DNA of 64,000 bases from Algoriphagus litoralis (GCF_003259255.1 NZ_QGOL01000008.1:62001-126000); one strand, 5' to 3'. Positions 42,151 through 51,786 are shown, numbered from the stretch's first letter. Numbers and translations: made by a program. Notes: generated from the letters alone by a model not told the origin.

Positions 42151-42711
42151 ATGGAAGAAATCGAGCTATTCTTAGATGAAGCAAAAGAATTGATGCAAAA
42201 AGCGGTAGACCACACCGCAGCTGAATTGCTTAAAATCCGAGCAGGCAAAGCTATGCCAACTATGCTCGATGGTGTGATGGTCATGTACTATGGATCACCT
42301 ACCCCAATCAACCAGGTATCCTCTGTGACTACTCCAGATGCGAGAACCTTGGCGATCAAGCCTTTTGAGCGCAACTTGATCTCGGAGATCGAAAAGGGAA
42401 TCATCAACTCGGATCTTGGACTTGCTCCACAAAACAACGGAGAAACCATCATGCTGACGATCCCTGCCCTCACCGAAGAGCGAAGAATCAATCTGGTGAA
42501 GCAATCCAAGCAGGAATGCGAATCAGGGAAAATCTCTATTCGAAGCGTCAGAAAAGAGACGAATGAATCACTTCGAAAGCTTCAAAAAGACGGAGCTCCG
42601 GAAGACGCCATCAAGCGTGCTGAAGATCAGGTACAGAAATTAACCGATCAGTATTCTGCCAAACTGGATGAACTTCTGGTGAAAAAAGAAGCAGATATTA
42701 TGAAGGTCTGA
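42151..42711 (+). CDS. frr: Ribosome recycling factor
   Basis: 186 residues, exact family length. With EF-G it splits post-termination ribosomes. Recognised from KIRAGKAMPTMLDGVMVMYYG, TPINQVSSVTTPDARTL and the C-terminal helix with EDQVQKLTDQYSAKLDELL. Last gene of the pyrH unit, followed by a strong terminator. Confidence 0.98.
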   Translation: MEEIELFLDEAKELMQKAVDHTAAELLKIRAGKAMPTMLDGVMVMYYGSPTPINQVSSVTTPDARTLAIKPFERNLISEIEKGIINSDLGLAPQNNGETIMLTIPALTEERRINLVKQSKQECESGKISIRSVRKETNESLRKLQKDGAPEDAIKRAEDQVQKLTDQYSAKLDELLVKKEADIMKV

Positions 42712-42727
42712 TTTAATAAAACCGAAC

Positions 42728-42768
42728 AAAAAAGCCTGGCAAATCAAATTTTGCCAGGCTTTTTTGTG
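42728..42768. terminator. Bidirectional terminator between frr and the AAA ATPase gene
   Basis: 16-base arms at 42728-42743 and 42750-42765 (AAAAAAGCCTGGCAAA and complement) around a 6-base loop, T-rich at both ends. It starts 17 bases after frr and ends 27 bases before the stop codon of the convergent gene, so it serves both. Confidence 0.92.
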
Positions 42769-42791
42769 TTTCAACCTTATGGAAAGTGTGT

Positions 42792-43913
42792 TTAAAAGAA
42801 GCAAACAAACTCCCGAAAATTATCCTTGGATATAATTTGAAAATCAGGATTATAGGCCTCAGCGAAAGCACTTGGGATTTTAACTTTAGCATTTGCATTC
42901 CATTTAAATTCAAAAGCGGAAATTTTCCCATCTCCCTCTTCTAAATAGTCGATTTCCTGCTGTTGCTTTGTTCTCCAAAAATAAGTGTTACAATACTTTC
43001 TGTGATAATGGTTTCGCTTAAGCCGCTCAGTTACTAGGAAATTCTCCCACAATGCTCCGACATCATTTCGCAATTCAAGGGGATTAAAATTTTGGATGAT
43101 TGCATTCCGAATACCATTATCATAGAAATAAATTTTTCGGTTGGTTTTTATTTCATTTCTAAGGTTTCGGCTAAATGAGGTGAGCGGATACACGATGCAT
43201 GAAAGCTCCAATAGGTGTATGTAGTTCGAAACGGTGTTTTTATCCACTCCTGTCAATTGACCGATTTCATTGTAACTCACCTCACTTCCAACCTGAAAAG
43301 CCAAAGCTTGAAGTATTTTTTCCAAAACTTCAGGTTTCTTAATATTTGCAAAGGAGAGAATATCCTTGAAAAGGTAGCTTTGAGTGATTTCATTCAGAAC
43401 TCCTCGCTCCTCCCCACGCTGATTGATAACATCGGGATAAAAGCCAAAAATCAGACGGGTTTCCAGATCTCGAATAGCATCCAAATACCCTTCAGACTGT
43501 TCATATTCCTCATAAGATATGGGATATAAAAAATATTCAAACTTCCTTCCAGTCAGAGGTTCATTGGTTTGATTTCGAAGTTCAAAAGCTGAAGAACCGC
43601 TAAGGATCAACTGGACCTTAGGAAATTGATCGTGAATAATTTTTGCTGTAATTCCGATATTCTCTATTCGCTGAGCTTCGTCAATGAAAACAATGGCTGA
43701 GGTACCTATCAGTGTCTCAATTTGTTTTGTATTGGGATTAGTCAACTGCTGCCTTACCAGCGGATCGTCTCCGTCAAGAAATAAAAAATCCCGCTCCTGT
43801 AGGATTTCTCGAATAAGGGTAGTTTTACCAACTTGTCTCGCTCCGATAAGTATGATAGTCTTACCTCTGAATAATTGATCTGTGATCCTTTTTTTTAAGA
43901 TTCTTTCAATCAT
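42792..43913 (-). CDS. AAA_14/DUF4143 family ATPase
   Basis: 373 residues. Walker A is GARQVGKTT (24-32) and Walker B is IVFIDEAQ (74-81), followed by a sensor-like SGSSAFEL. The middle has a helix-turn-helix-like GQLTGVDKNTVSNYIHLLE (DUF4143 N-part), and the C-terminal half ends in a restriction-endonuclease-like fold candidate with E-D/K residues (QEIDYLEEGDGKISAFEFKWN). The family occurs widely as isolated, horizontally moved genes; its function is not established. The upstream tandem palindromes overlap its likely -7 box. Confidence 0.88.
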   Translation of the reverse strand: MIERILKKRITDQLFRGKTIILIGARQVGKTTLIREILQERDFLFLDGDDPLVRQQLTNPNTKQIETLIGTSAIVFIDEAQRIENIGITAKIIHDQFPKVQLILSGSSAFELRNQTNEPLTGRKFEYFLYPISYEEYEQSEGYLDAIRDLETRLIFGFYPDVINQRGEERGVLNEITQSYLFKDILSFANIKKPEVLEKILQALAFQVGSEVSYNEIGQLTGVDKNTVSNYIHLLELSCIVYPLTSFSRNLRNEIKTNRKIYFYDNGIRNAIIQNFNPLELRNDVGALWENFLVTERLKRNHYHRKYCNTYFWRTKQQQEIDYLEEGDGKISAFEFKWNANAKVKIPSAFAEAYNPDFQIISKDNFREFVCFF

Positions 43914-43924
43914 CTCTTTTTATC

Positions 43925-43986
43925 ATTCACCAAAAGTAATGCTTTTTAGTGAATGAATTCACCGAAAGCAATGCTTTTTGGTGAAT
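43925..43986. repeat. Two tandem 30-bp palindromes upstream of the AAA_14 ATPase gene
   Basis: Copies at 43925-43954 and 43957-43986 differ at three of 30 positions. Each begins ATTCACC and ends GTGAAT with inner AAAG/CTTT symmetry. The first starts 12 bases before the ATPase start codon. They look like paired operator sites and carry no T run. Confidence 0.8.
43931..43938 (-). promoter_or_regulatory. Candidate -7 box inside the proximal palindrome
   Basis: TACTTTTG on the minus strand matches TAnnTTTG and sits within palindrome copy 1, 18 bases before the ATPase start. No TTTG at the -33 distance; the sequence there belongs to copy 2. Confidence 0.45.
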
Positions 43987-44035
43987 TGGTCGAATTATGG
44001 CCTCGGCAAAGAAATTTTAACCTTGGCACTAGGCC

Positions 44036-46702
44036 TTAATCCTCAAAACTTACATTGATAAAGGTCGCCACTCCAAACAAGGGACCGCTTCTTAGGTATT
44101 TGCCATTTTCGAAAGCCACTCCCAACTCCAGTCTGAAAATCCGGAACAGGTTATCCAAAGAATAGCCAATCTCGGTGTAGTGTGGAGAGTTTTCGGTTTT
44201 TAGATAATTGACAAAGATGTTTTCCCGAACACCTGAAAACCGCAACATGGGAAGTTGGGTCAACAAGAACTTCCTGAATTGGTAATGCGCAATCCCTGAA
44301 ATAAAGTTAGAGTTGGTGCTGTACTTGTAGTAGTCCATAAAGCGGTAATTGGACGCAGGACCCAAATTGGAGAATATGGTTCGGTTGCCTCCAAAATGCT
44401 TGAAATCCTGAAAATATACCCGATCATTGTTCAGAAATGTTCCCGCATTGACATTAAAGTCAAGTTTGCCGCTGACCCCAAACTTGAAATCATGCTTTAC
44501 CCCAACTTCCAATAGATCATACTTTGCCCCATTAGCAGAAGTCACCAATTCAGGAAATGCCTTCTGAAAGGTGAACGTAATCAATGGAGAGCGCTCAAAA
44601 TTGGGGGATTTTCTGCCATTCCGGATGGAGTAGGTCAAGCCAGGCCTCCATTCTATCGAAGCATTGAGTTTTGCGATTTGGTGGTTTTGAAATGCTACAT
44701 CACCGGCCTCGACATTCTCTGGCCTGTTTGATGTATACTCCCGTTCAGGCTTGTTATAAAAGGAGTAATCGGAATTATTAAACAATTCTCTTCGCTCCGC
44801 CCATCCAAAGGATAATCGATAGGTAAATCCATAATTCACCCGGTGAGCCAAATAGGCTCTGGCAAAATCCTGCTCGTACAATTTCATGTAATTCCTTCTC
44901 ACCAATAGCGAGTATGCCGCATTAACTTGCTCTTGGATGGGGTTTTCGGGATTAAACTGGAAAATGTACCTTCCTCCGTCTATTCCCCAAGTCTTTCCAG
45001 AGGTAGTCTTAGTATCTGACCATCGAAAATCGACTTTCCCGTAAAATCTGTCACTGGAGAATCCATACCTAAGTTCCGGCTCGATATTAAAGCTTTTCCT
45101 TCTTACAATATTCACACTGTCAGCGTCTTTGACTTCGGAATACTTTCTGTAATACATACCTAATCCCACTTTCCAGCCTTCCACCGTATTGAAGGAAAGC
45201 TTGGTCCAATTGGTCCGAAAACCCATCGACACTCCATTTCCGAAGCTGTATCTGGATCCATTCATGAAATCTAAAGGTTTATACTTGCTTCGCGCTTTTT
45301 TGGCGACCGAGTCCACGTCGCTCATTTTAGCTGTCTCTACGGTCGCCAAACTATCGTCCCGCTTGTAGCCTTCGATTTCTTTTGGAGTCAGCGGAACTGG
45401 CCGAATACTGTCCCAATAGGCCAAGTCTCTTTTTTTCGCAAGAGAGTCCACACTGTAATTTCGCTCGGAGACGACAATCTCCTTTTCCTCGGCCTGCTGG
45501 GCTTTCAGTGATTCTTTTTCATATTCATTGAGGAGTTTGCGGTACTCTTTGCGGGATTTGGGTTCCTCACTGGCCAATTGCTCGAGAGCGGATATGGACT
45601 TATCAAACTTCTTCAAATCTTCCGGCAATTCCTGCACCTTTTCATCTACAATCTCCGGCACAGCGATCAAGTCCGGATTGAGTTTTACTTCGTATTCCCG
45701 GGTGGAAGCGAGGTACTTGAATTCACCTTCGAAGCCAAAAATCTTTCCTCCAAATGTATAGGTATGGGTGAGCGGCATCCAGACATTGTCAGCCACAGGC
45801 GCATATTGCTGCTTGGCGCCGATCTGAAATCCCAAAAGCGAAGTCTTTAAATCAAGGCTGTGTATTGCCCACAGGTCCTCAATGATGTAAATGTAGCCTT
45901 CAAAAACCCGCTCCCCTCTGGATCTCGGGGTAACTTTGATTTTGCTGACCATCACCTCTTGGTCAAAAAAGCTACCCTCGTACTTAAATTGGTAATAATT
46001 GAACGCATACCGGGAAAGCGGGGAGACAATCTCATTGATCTGATCTTGGTAAAAGGAAGTTTGGATATAGGGTGCAGGTGATGTTCCCTGATTATCTCCA
46101 TTGGTACGGATGGAAATTACTTTTTCTTCTACCTTATCCGGAAGGGTAAAAGTGATCCGGGATACGGACTCTGAAGTATAGGCCTCATTGAGCTTTAGAC
46201 CTTCCTTCTCCAAAGTCTTTTTCATAAAAAACGGAGCATCGGTCAATTGCCCTGTCCCTTTGAGGTATACGGTCATGGAATACTCCTGCAGTTGAAGCCG
46301 GTGGTATTTTGCCTTGGAAATGGCCTTTCGCATGATGGTCAGCGCCGGATCTTCTGCACCTGCCCGGACTTCAACCTCGCTTAGGTTATAGACCTGCGAC
46401 TCTAGGGTGAAATTCATCTCTACCCAGTCCTCACGGACCTCTACCGTTTCGAGCACAGATTTGTATCCTAGAAATTGGACAATGACATCGTAAAACCCGG
46501 GCTTCAGCCGAAATTCATAGAGGCCATTTTCATTGGTTGGCACTCCATCCTCGAGATTTCGGATATAGACTGAAGCATAGGCGAGAGGTTCACCTTCTTT
46601 GGTGGTTACCTTCCCCTTTATACCCTGAGCATAGGTTTGATTCTGAAAAAAGATAAATAAGGTACATGCAAGAAGAATCGATCGTGTAAAAGTTGGTTTC
46701 AT
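44036..46702 (-). CDS. DUF5686 / carboxypeptidase-regulatory-like domain outer-membrane protein
   Basis: 888 residues from the ATG at 46702; the frame is open to 46864 but the added 54 residues are unlike a coding N-terminus, and at 46702 a Sec signal peptide begins (MKPTFTRSILLACTLFIFF, ending TYAQ). Residues about 28-110 are a CarboxypepD_reg-like beta domain (GKVTTKEGEPLAYASVYI). The rest matches the DUF5686 pattern with a Lys/Glu-rich middle stretch (about 390-440) and a C-terminal beta-barrel with many aromatic residues, ending VATFINVSFED. Family function unknown. It is divergent from susC with a 516-base gap. Confidence 0.85.
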   Translation of the reverse strand: MKPTFTRSILLACTLFIFFQNQTYAQGIKGKVTTKEGEPLAYASVYIRNLEDGVPTNENGLYEFRLKPGFYDVIVQFLGYKSVLETVEVREDWVEMNFTLESQVYNLSEVEVRAGAEDPALTIMRKAISKAKYHRLQLQEYSMTVYLKGTGQLTDAPFFMKKTLEKEGLKLNEAYTSESVSRITFTLPDKVEEKVISIRTNGDNQGTSPAPYIQTSFYQDQINEIVSPLSRYAFNYYQFKYEGSFFDQEVMVSKIKVTPRSRGERVFEGYIYIIEDLWAIHSLDLKTSLLGFQIGAKQQYAPVADNVWMPLTHTYTFGGKIFGFEGEFKYLASTREYEVKLNPDLIAVPEIVDEKVQELPEDLKKFDKSISALEQLASEEPKSRKEYRKLLNEYEKESLKAQQAEEKEIVVSERNYSVDSLAKKRDLAYWDSIRPVPLTPKEIEGYKRDDSLATVETAKMSDVDSVAKKARSKYKPLDFMNGSRYSFGNGVSMGFRTNWTKLSFNTVEGWKVGLGMYYRKYSEVKDADSVNIVRRKSFNIEPELRYGFSSDRFYGKVDFRWSDTKTTSGKTWGIDGGRYIFQFNPENPIQEQVNAAYSLLVRRNYMKLYEQDFARAYLAHRVNYGFTYRLSFGWAERRELFNNSDYSFYNKPEREYTSNRPENVEAGDVAFQNHQIAKLNASIEWRPGLTYSIRNGRKSPNFERSPLITFTFQKAFPELVTSANGAKYDLLEVGVKHDFKFGVSGKLDFNVNAGTFLNNDRVYFQDFKHFGGNRTIFSNLGPASNYRFMDYYKYSTNSNFISGIAHYQFRKFLLTQLPMLRFSGVRENIFVNYLKTENSPHYTEIGYSLDNLFRIFRLELGVAFENGKYLRSGPLFGVATFINVSFED

Positions 46703-47218
46703 AAAAGTCGGTTTTGCCTTCGTTAAATATAGAGATGCAAAAATTAACGGAGAGGTTGTATGGGCAGTTTTAAGATGTTTTAGGATCGCAGGAAAAGATG
46801 GATTAGCGAAGAGAATGGAATAGAAAATTCTCAGGCCCAAGCCAAACCGTAAAATCCTACCCATGCCCTAGTGAATAAATTAATCTGACTAGTGTCCTTA
46901 CTTCTTTAAAATTTTTAAAAATGTTGAAATTGAGCTGTAAACAAAGATTTACCAATTCATCTCAATTTTCATTTTTTTAATAAAAATTGAATTTTTTAAG
47001 TATCACCAAACGGAAAACGTTTTCCATTAAATCCTTTGAAACAAAACGAATAATTCATTGTGAATTTAACAAATAATACATTGTTCTGTTGAAAATAGAT
47101 TTCAGCAACTCAGAATAGGGGTTTTGTTAATTATTGCAAAATCAAAATTTAGGATTCACCTTAGATTCGAAATACAAGTACTCATACCTATTTCGATTTT
47201 TAAAAAACAAAAAACCCT
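46703..47218. other. 516-base intergenic region between DUF5686 gene and susC
   Basis: AT-rich, non-coding on both strands. It holds the palindrome at 47012-47025. No full TTTG-N19-TAnnTTTG promoter was found in either direction; the nearest for susC are weak (TACATTGT at 47077-47084, with TTG 16 bases before it). Towards the DUF5686 gene only TAATTTTTG near 46741 resembles a -7 box, with one extra base. Confidence 0.6.
47012..47025. promoter_or_regulatory. LacI-type palindromic operator candidate upstream of susC
   Basis: GGAAAACGTTTTCC is a perfect 14-bp palindrome with a central CG step, the form of LacI/GalR-family operators (PurR, CcpA type). It lies 194 bases before the susC start. No regulator gene is in the window. 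Confidence 0.55.
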
Positions 47219-50212
47219 ATGAGAAATTATTTACCAAAACTCAAGACATTGATGCTTGCGTTTGCACTGACACTAGGTGCAACGCTAGCAGCCAATGCCC
47301 AAAGTCGCTCCATCTCTGGTACAGTTATGGACGCTGCTTATGGAGACCCTGTTCCTGGTGCCACAGTGATCGTCAAAGGCACTACCCGTGGTACAGCCAC
47401 GGATTTGGACGGAAAATTCACCCTTCCGCTACAGGCAGACGATCAGGTACTCGTGATTTCCTTTGTCGGCTATATGACTCAGGAAGTAGAGATCGGTAAC
47501 CAGACCAACATCACTGTAAATCTTGAAGAGGATATCCAAAGCCTTGAAGAAGCAGTCGTAATCGGTTATGGTTCCCAGGATAAGAAAGAAATCACTTCTG
47601 CCGTAGTAGGTGTCAAGCCGGAAGACTTCAACCGGGGTAACGTATCCAACCCGGCACAATTGCTTCAAGGTAAGGTGGCAGGTCTGTCTATCACCCGTCC
47701 GGGAGGTAACCCAAACAATGCATTCCAGGTAAGACTTAGAGGTCTTTCAACTTTCGGTGCCAACTCTTCCCCATTGATAGTATTGGATGGTGTAATTGGT
47801 GCTTCGCTTGAAAACGTCGATCCAAATGATATCCAGTCAATTGACGTTTTGAAGGATGGATCAGCTGCTGCTATCTACGGTGCTAGAGGTTCTTCTGGTG
47901 TAATTTTGATTACCACCACCAGACAGGGGAAAAAAGAAGGAACTACCAATGTGACCATCAATTCATTTGCTACGGTAGATCAAGCAACCAATTTGATTCC
48001 TATTCTTTCTGCCGAGGAGTTTGTGGCAAGAGGGGGTACGGATTTCGGAAGCAACACCGATTGGAGAAATGAGCTGATCGACGATGCGATTTCTTACACT
48101 ACCAACGCAAGTGTTTCCGGAAGTTTCGGTAACTCTAGCTATATGGCTTCTGTCAACTACAGAGATAACAACGGGATTGTAAACGGTGTGGGTAATGAAA
48201 GACTAAACACCAGATTGAACCTTTCTCAGGGTGCTTTGGACAACAAATTGAGATTCAATATTAACCTAAGCTTTACCAATACCTCGCGAGAATCAATTAA
48301 CGATGCTGCATTTAGATATGCTACGATTTACAATCCTACGGCTCCTGTTTTTGAAAACACTGAAGCAGCTCAGGACAGATTCGGAGGTTATTTCCAGCGA
48401 GATCTTTTTGACTTCTACAATCCAGTAGCACTTGCTAATCAGCAAAAGTTTGTTGGTGAAGTTAAAACTGCCCTAACTTCTTACAGAGTAGAATATGACA
48501 TTCTTCCAAACCTTACTATTACCGGACAGTATTCTCAGGACAGAAGAAATGAACTTGAAGGTAACTTCTGGTCATTGCAGGATTTCCAAGTAGGTCTAGG
48601 TGCAACTGGTTCTGCTCAACGGATTACAAGAGACCGATCTCAACGAATCTTCGAATCTACTTTAAGATACGAAACTGATCTTTCTGATAAATTGAACATG
48701 ACACTCCTAGGCGGTGTGGGCCTTCAGTTCACTACCAACCAAGGATTTAATGCTAGAGTTAGACAATATCTGTTTGACTTGGGATGGAATAACTTAGGAG
48801 CTGGAGCAATCAGAGTCGGAAATAACACCGAAGTTTCTTCTTACGCTAATGAAGATCAACTCAACTCCGTATTCGGAAGAGCAAACTTCAACTGGGACAA
48901 TATGATCTTCCTTTCTGCTTCAGTAAGAGCGGAAACTTACTCAGGATTCGGACCAAACAACCAAACTGGTGTTTTCCCTGCATTCTCTTTGGGATCTGAT
49001 TTCACTCAAATTTTTGACATGGGAGTTTTCTCTCAGTTCAAGCCTAGAGTTTCATTCGGTATCACCGGTAACCTTCCTCCATCTCCAACCTTGGCTTTGG
49101 GTGTATTTGGCAACGGTAACAGAATCGACTTGGATGGCGATCCATTGACACAAAACGATATTTTCGTGGGGATCAACCAATTTTCAAATCCAAACCAAGA
49201 CTTAAAATGGGAAACTAAAGAAGAATTGAACTTTGGTATCGACTTTGGAATGTTCAACAACAAAGTGACAGGTAGTGTAGATTACTACACCAGAAATATC
49301 TCTGATCTATTGTTCAACGTACCGGTGGCTACTGGTGCACCTAACCCATTCGATCCGGGAAGATTCAACACCGCAGGTTCTACTTGGGTGAACTTGGCAG
49401 ACCTTAGAGCAGCTGGATTTGAATTCGCGGTAAGTGTGAATCAAATCGGAAAAGGCGCCCTAAAGTGGACTCCTACTTTGAACTTCACAATCTATGACAA
49501 GACTACTATCGAAAGTTTATCCGCTGGGGAGCTTGGTTTTGAAGAATTGCGATTTGCGACTCCAGGTTCTCCTGGACAAAACAACAACCCAATCATCTAC
49601 AACAGAGTAGGTCAGACATTGGGTGACATCTATGGACCAAGACTGAATGGATTGACAGAAAACGGAGAGTATATTCTTTCTACTACCGATCCAAATCAAT
49701 TTGAAAAATTGGGTAACGGTCTCCCTAAAGGTGAGTTTGGCTTCACCAACAGCTTCTCCTATGGACAGTGGAGCTTGAACTTCTTCCTCAGAGGTGCATG
49801 GGGACATGATCTGTACAACTCTTACAGAGGTTTCTATGAAAACGCTGACCCTGCTTCCAACACCTGGAACTCTGTAGTGACAGACAAGACTCCTACCAAT
49901 CCATTGGTAATCTCTACTCCTACATTCAATAGCTCTGTAGTAGAAGATGCTTCATTTATCCGTTTGGACAACGCTGAGATTGGATACAATGTAAAAACCA
50001 ATTCTCCAAATTTGAGTTCTTTGAGAGTGTACTTCGCTGCACAGAACTTATTCACAATTACCAATTACACCGGTGTTGATCCGGAAGTAAGAACAAATGA
50101 CTCTGAGAACAATGATGCATTTACATCTGCTCTTTCTCCGGGTATTGAGCGTAGAAATACCTACTTCCAGACTCGTTCATTCACATTGGGTGTAACAGTT
50201 AACTTTAAATAA
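47219..50212 (+). CDS. SusC/RagA family TonB-linked outer-membrane protein
   Basis: 997 residues. Signal peptide at 1-28 (LAANAQ). A CarboxypepD_reg_2-like domain follows at about 31-105 (SISGTVMDAAYGDPVPGATV), then the plug at about 110-235 with VVIGYGSQDKKEITSAV, SPLIVLDGV and DIQSIDVLKDGSAAAIYGARG, then the 22-strand barrel ending in FTLGVTVNF. It imports a bound ligand across the outer membrane with TonB energy. It pairs with the SusD gene 20 bases downstream. The ligand cannot be read from the sequence; no glycoside hydrolase, peptidase or ECF-sigma gene accompanies it. Confidence 0.96.
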   Translation: MRNYLPKLKTLMLAFALTLGATLAANAQSRSISGTVMDAAYGDPVPGATVIVKGTTRGTATDLDGKFTLPLQADDQVLVISFVGYMTQEVEIGNQTNITVNLEEDIQSLEEAVVIGYGSQDKKEITSAVVGVKPEDFNRGNVSNPAQLLQGKVAGLSITRPGGNPNNAFQVRLRGLSTFGANSSPLIVLDGVIGASLENVDPNDIQSIDVLKDGSAAAIYGARGSSGVILITTTRQGKKEGTTNVTINSFATVDQATNLIPILSAEEFVARGGTDFGSNTDWRNELIDDAISYTTNASVSGSFGNSSYMASVNYRDNNGIVNGVGNERLNTRLNLSQGALDNKLRFNINLSFTNTSRESINDAAFRYATIYNPTAPVFENTEAAQDRFGGYFQRDLFDFYNPVALANQQKFVGEVKTALTSYRVEYDILPNLTITGQYSQDRRNELEGNFWSLQDFQVGLGATGSAQRITRDRSQRIFESTLRYETDLSDKLNMTLLGGVGLQFTTNQGFNARVRQYLFDLGWNNLGAGAIRVGNNTEVSSYANEDQLNSVFGRANFNWDNMIFLSASVRAETYSGFGPNNQTGVFPAFSLGSDFTQIFDMGVFSQFKPRVSFGITGNLPPSPTLALGVFGNGNRIDLDGDPLTQNDIFVGINQFSNPNQDLKWETKEELNFGIDFGMFNNKVTGSVDYYTRNISDLLFNVPVATGAPNPFDPGRFNTAGSTWVNLADLRAAGFEFAVSVNQIGKGALKWTPTLNFTIYDKTTIESLSAGELGFEELRFATPGSPGQNNNPIIYNRVGQTLGDIYGPRLNGLTENGEYILSTTDPNQFEKLGNGLPKGEFGFTNSFSYGQWSLNFFLRGAWGHDLYNSYRGFYENADPASNTWNSVVTDKTPTNPLVISTPTFNSSVVEDASFIRLDNAEIGYNVKTNSPNLSSLRVYFAAQNLFTITNYTGVDPEVRTNDSENNDAFTSALSPGIERRNTYFQTRSFTLGVTVNFK

Positions 50213-50231
50213 CCAATCAAATTCTACAGAT

Positions 50232-51722
50232 ATGTTAAAATCTATAAGTAAAATCTGTTTGATGCTCCCATTGGTTTATGCCTTGGGCGCATGTCAGGAG
50301 CTTGAGCAAGAGGTGTTGGATGGTGTGACTGCGGATGATATTGCAAACAGCAACAATCCGAATTTGATTAATGTCCTCAAAGCTTCCGCTTATTCAAGAA
50401 TCGTAGGTTCTTGGGGAGGTCACAATAGCATCTGGTCCATCTATGAAATATCTTCTGACGAAATGGCCATTCCTCAAAAAGGAGCTGACTGGGAAGATGG
50501 TGGACTTTGGCTAAGAATGCACAGACATACTTGGCAGCCATCTGATGAAGCCTTCAACAACTCTTGGAACTATTGCTACACCGCAATCGGTGAAATCAAC
50601 AACTTGTTGATTCAATATCCGGATGTTGAGGCCTTGAATGCAGAGCTTAAAGTATTGAGAGCTCTAGTTTACCTCTGGTTGATTGATTCGTTCGGTAACG
50701 TGCCTATCATCGAAGAAACTTCTACAGGTGGTAACCCAACAAACAACTCCCGTGCTGAAGTATTTGCATTCATCGAAAGCTCAATCAAAGAAAACATTGA
50801 CCTTTTGCCAAAATCAAATACCAAAACTACTGTCAACTATTATTCTGCTCAGGCAATGTTGGCTAAGTTGTATTTGAATGCTGAAATCTACACTGGCACT
50901 GCCAAGTGGGCTGAAGCTGAAGCTGCTGCCAATGAAGTGATCAACAGTGGTGTGTTCTCCCTGTCTTCTAATTTCTTCACCAATTTCTCCGAAAGAAATA
51001 ACGGATCCACTGAGAATATTCTGACGCTTCCTTATGATCAAAACAATGCGGGAGGCTTTAACCTTCCTCAGATGACTTTGCATTATTTGAGCCAGAACAC
51101 TTACAACTTGCAGGAGCAACCTTGGAATGGCTATGCCTCTTTGGAAGAGTTCTACAACAACTTTGATGACGCTGACGTCCGCAAGAACTCATTCCTAGTA
51201 GGTCCTCAATTCGCTTCTGACGGAAGCAGACTGAACGATATCTCTGCTGAAGCAGGTGATCCGGATGGTCAACCTTTGACGTTCACACCAGAAATCAACA
51301 TGCTTGCTCCTAATGCATTAAGACAGGCGGGAGTTAGAGTGGGTAAATTTGAATTCGCTTCTGGTGCTGCGTCTAGCTTGAACAATGATTATCCATTGAT
51401 TCGTCTTGGTGATATCATTCTGATCAAAGCTGAGGCTGCTTTCCGTCAAGGAAAAAATGCAGAAGCTTTGGCTGCTATCAACCAGATTAGAACCAGAGCA
51501 GGTATGCCTGCCTACACTTCCCTTACTTTGGATATCATCTTCGAAGAAAGAGGGTTCGAAATGTTTGCTGAAGCAAGCAGAAGAACTGATATGATCCGCT
51601 TCGGGAAGTGGAACCAGCCATGGTGGGAAAAAGGACAATCTGAGCCATTCAGAGCCCTGTTCCCTATTCCACAGCAAGCGATCAACGCAAACCCAAGTTT
51701 GGTACAAAACCCGGGTTATTAA
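50232..51722 (+). CDS. RagB/SusD family nutrient-binding lipoprotein
   Basis: 496 residues. Lipoprotein signal with lipidated C21 (ALGACQEL). TPR-like helices carry the SusD pattern: NSWNYCYTAIGEINNLL, LRALVYLWLIDSFGNVPI, YSAQAMLAKLYLNAEIYTG and the late YPLIRLGDIILIKAEAAFR with INQIRTRAGMP and FEERGFEMFAEASRRTDMIRFGKW. It is the lid over the SusC barrel and binds substrate on the cell surface. Followed by a strong hairpin terminator at 51742-51776. Confidence 0.96.
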   Translation: MLKSISKICLMLPLVYALGACQELEQEVLDGVTADDIANSNNPNLINVLKASAYSRIVGSWGGHNSIWSIYEISSDEMAIPQKGADWEDGGLWLRMHRHTWQPSDEAFNNSWNYCYTAIGEINNLLIQYPDVEALNAELKVLRALVYLWLIDSFGNVPIIEETSTGGNPTNNSRAEVFAFIESSIKENIDLLPKSNTKTTVNYYSAQAMLAKLYLNAEIYTGTAKWAEAEAAANEVINSGVFSLSSNFFTNFSERNNGSTENILTLPYDQNNAGGFNLPQMTLHYLSQNTYNLQEQPWNGYASLEEFYNNFDDADVRKNSFLVGPQFASDGSRLNDISAEAGDPDGQPLTFTPEINMLAPNALRQAGVRVGKFEFASGAASSLNNDYPLIRLGDIILIKAEAAFRQGKNAEALAAINQIRTRAGMPAYTSLTLDIIFEERGFEMFAEASRRTDMIRFGKWNQPWWEKGQSEPFRALFPIPQQAINANPSLVQNPGY

Positions 51723-51741
51723 TCAAATCTGAGTTAACTTT

Positions 51742-51776
51742 AAAGGAAGTGTGCCTCGGTACACTTCCTTTTTTTT
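51742..51776 (+). terminator. Terminator after susD
   Basis: AAAGGAAGTGT (51742-51752) pairs with ACACTTCCTTT (51761-51771) around an 8-base loop and runs into a T tract. It begins 20 bases after susD and ends 10 bases before the ATG of the next gene. It would end or attenuate the susCD message. Confidence 0.88.
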
Positions 51777-51786
51777 ACCCAAGACC

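Noticed and set aside
46703-46864. Upstream extension of the DUF5686 gene
   Set aside because: The extra 54 residues hide the signal peptide that starts at 46702 and are not typical of a secreted protein.
47077-47084. TACATTGT as the susC promoter
   Set aside because: Poor match to TAnnTTTG and no good -33 partner; kept only as a weak note in the intergenic entry.
51751-51786. GTG start for the first VCBS gene
   Set aside because: It lies in the loop and right arm of the susD terminator; the ATG at 51787 gives a clean lipoprotein signal.
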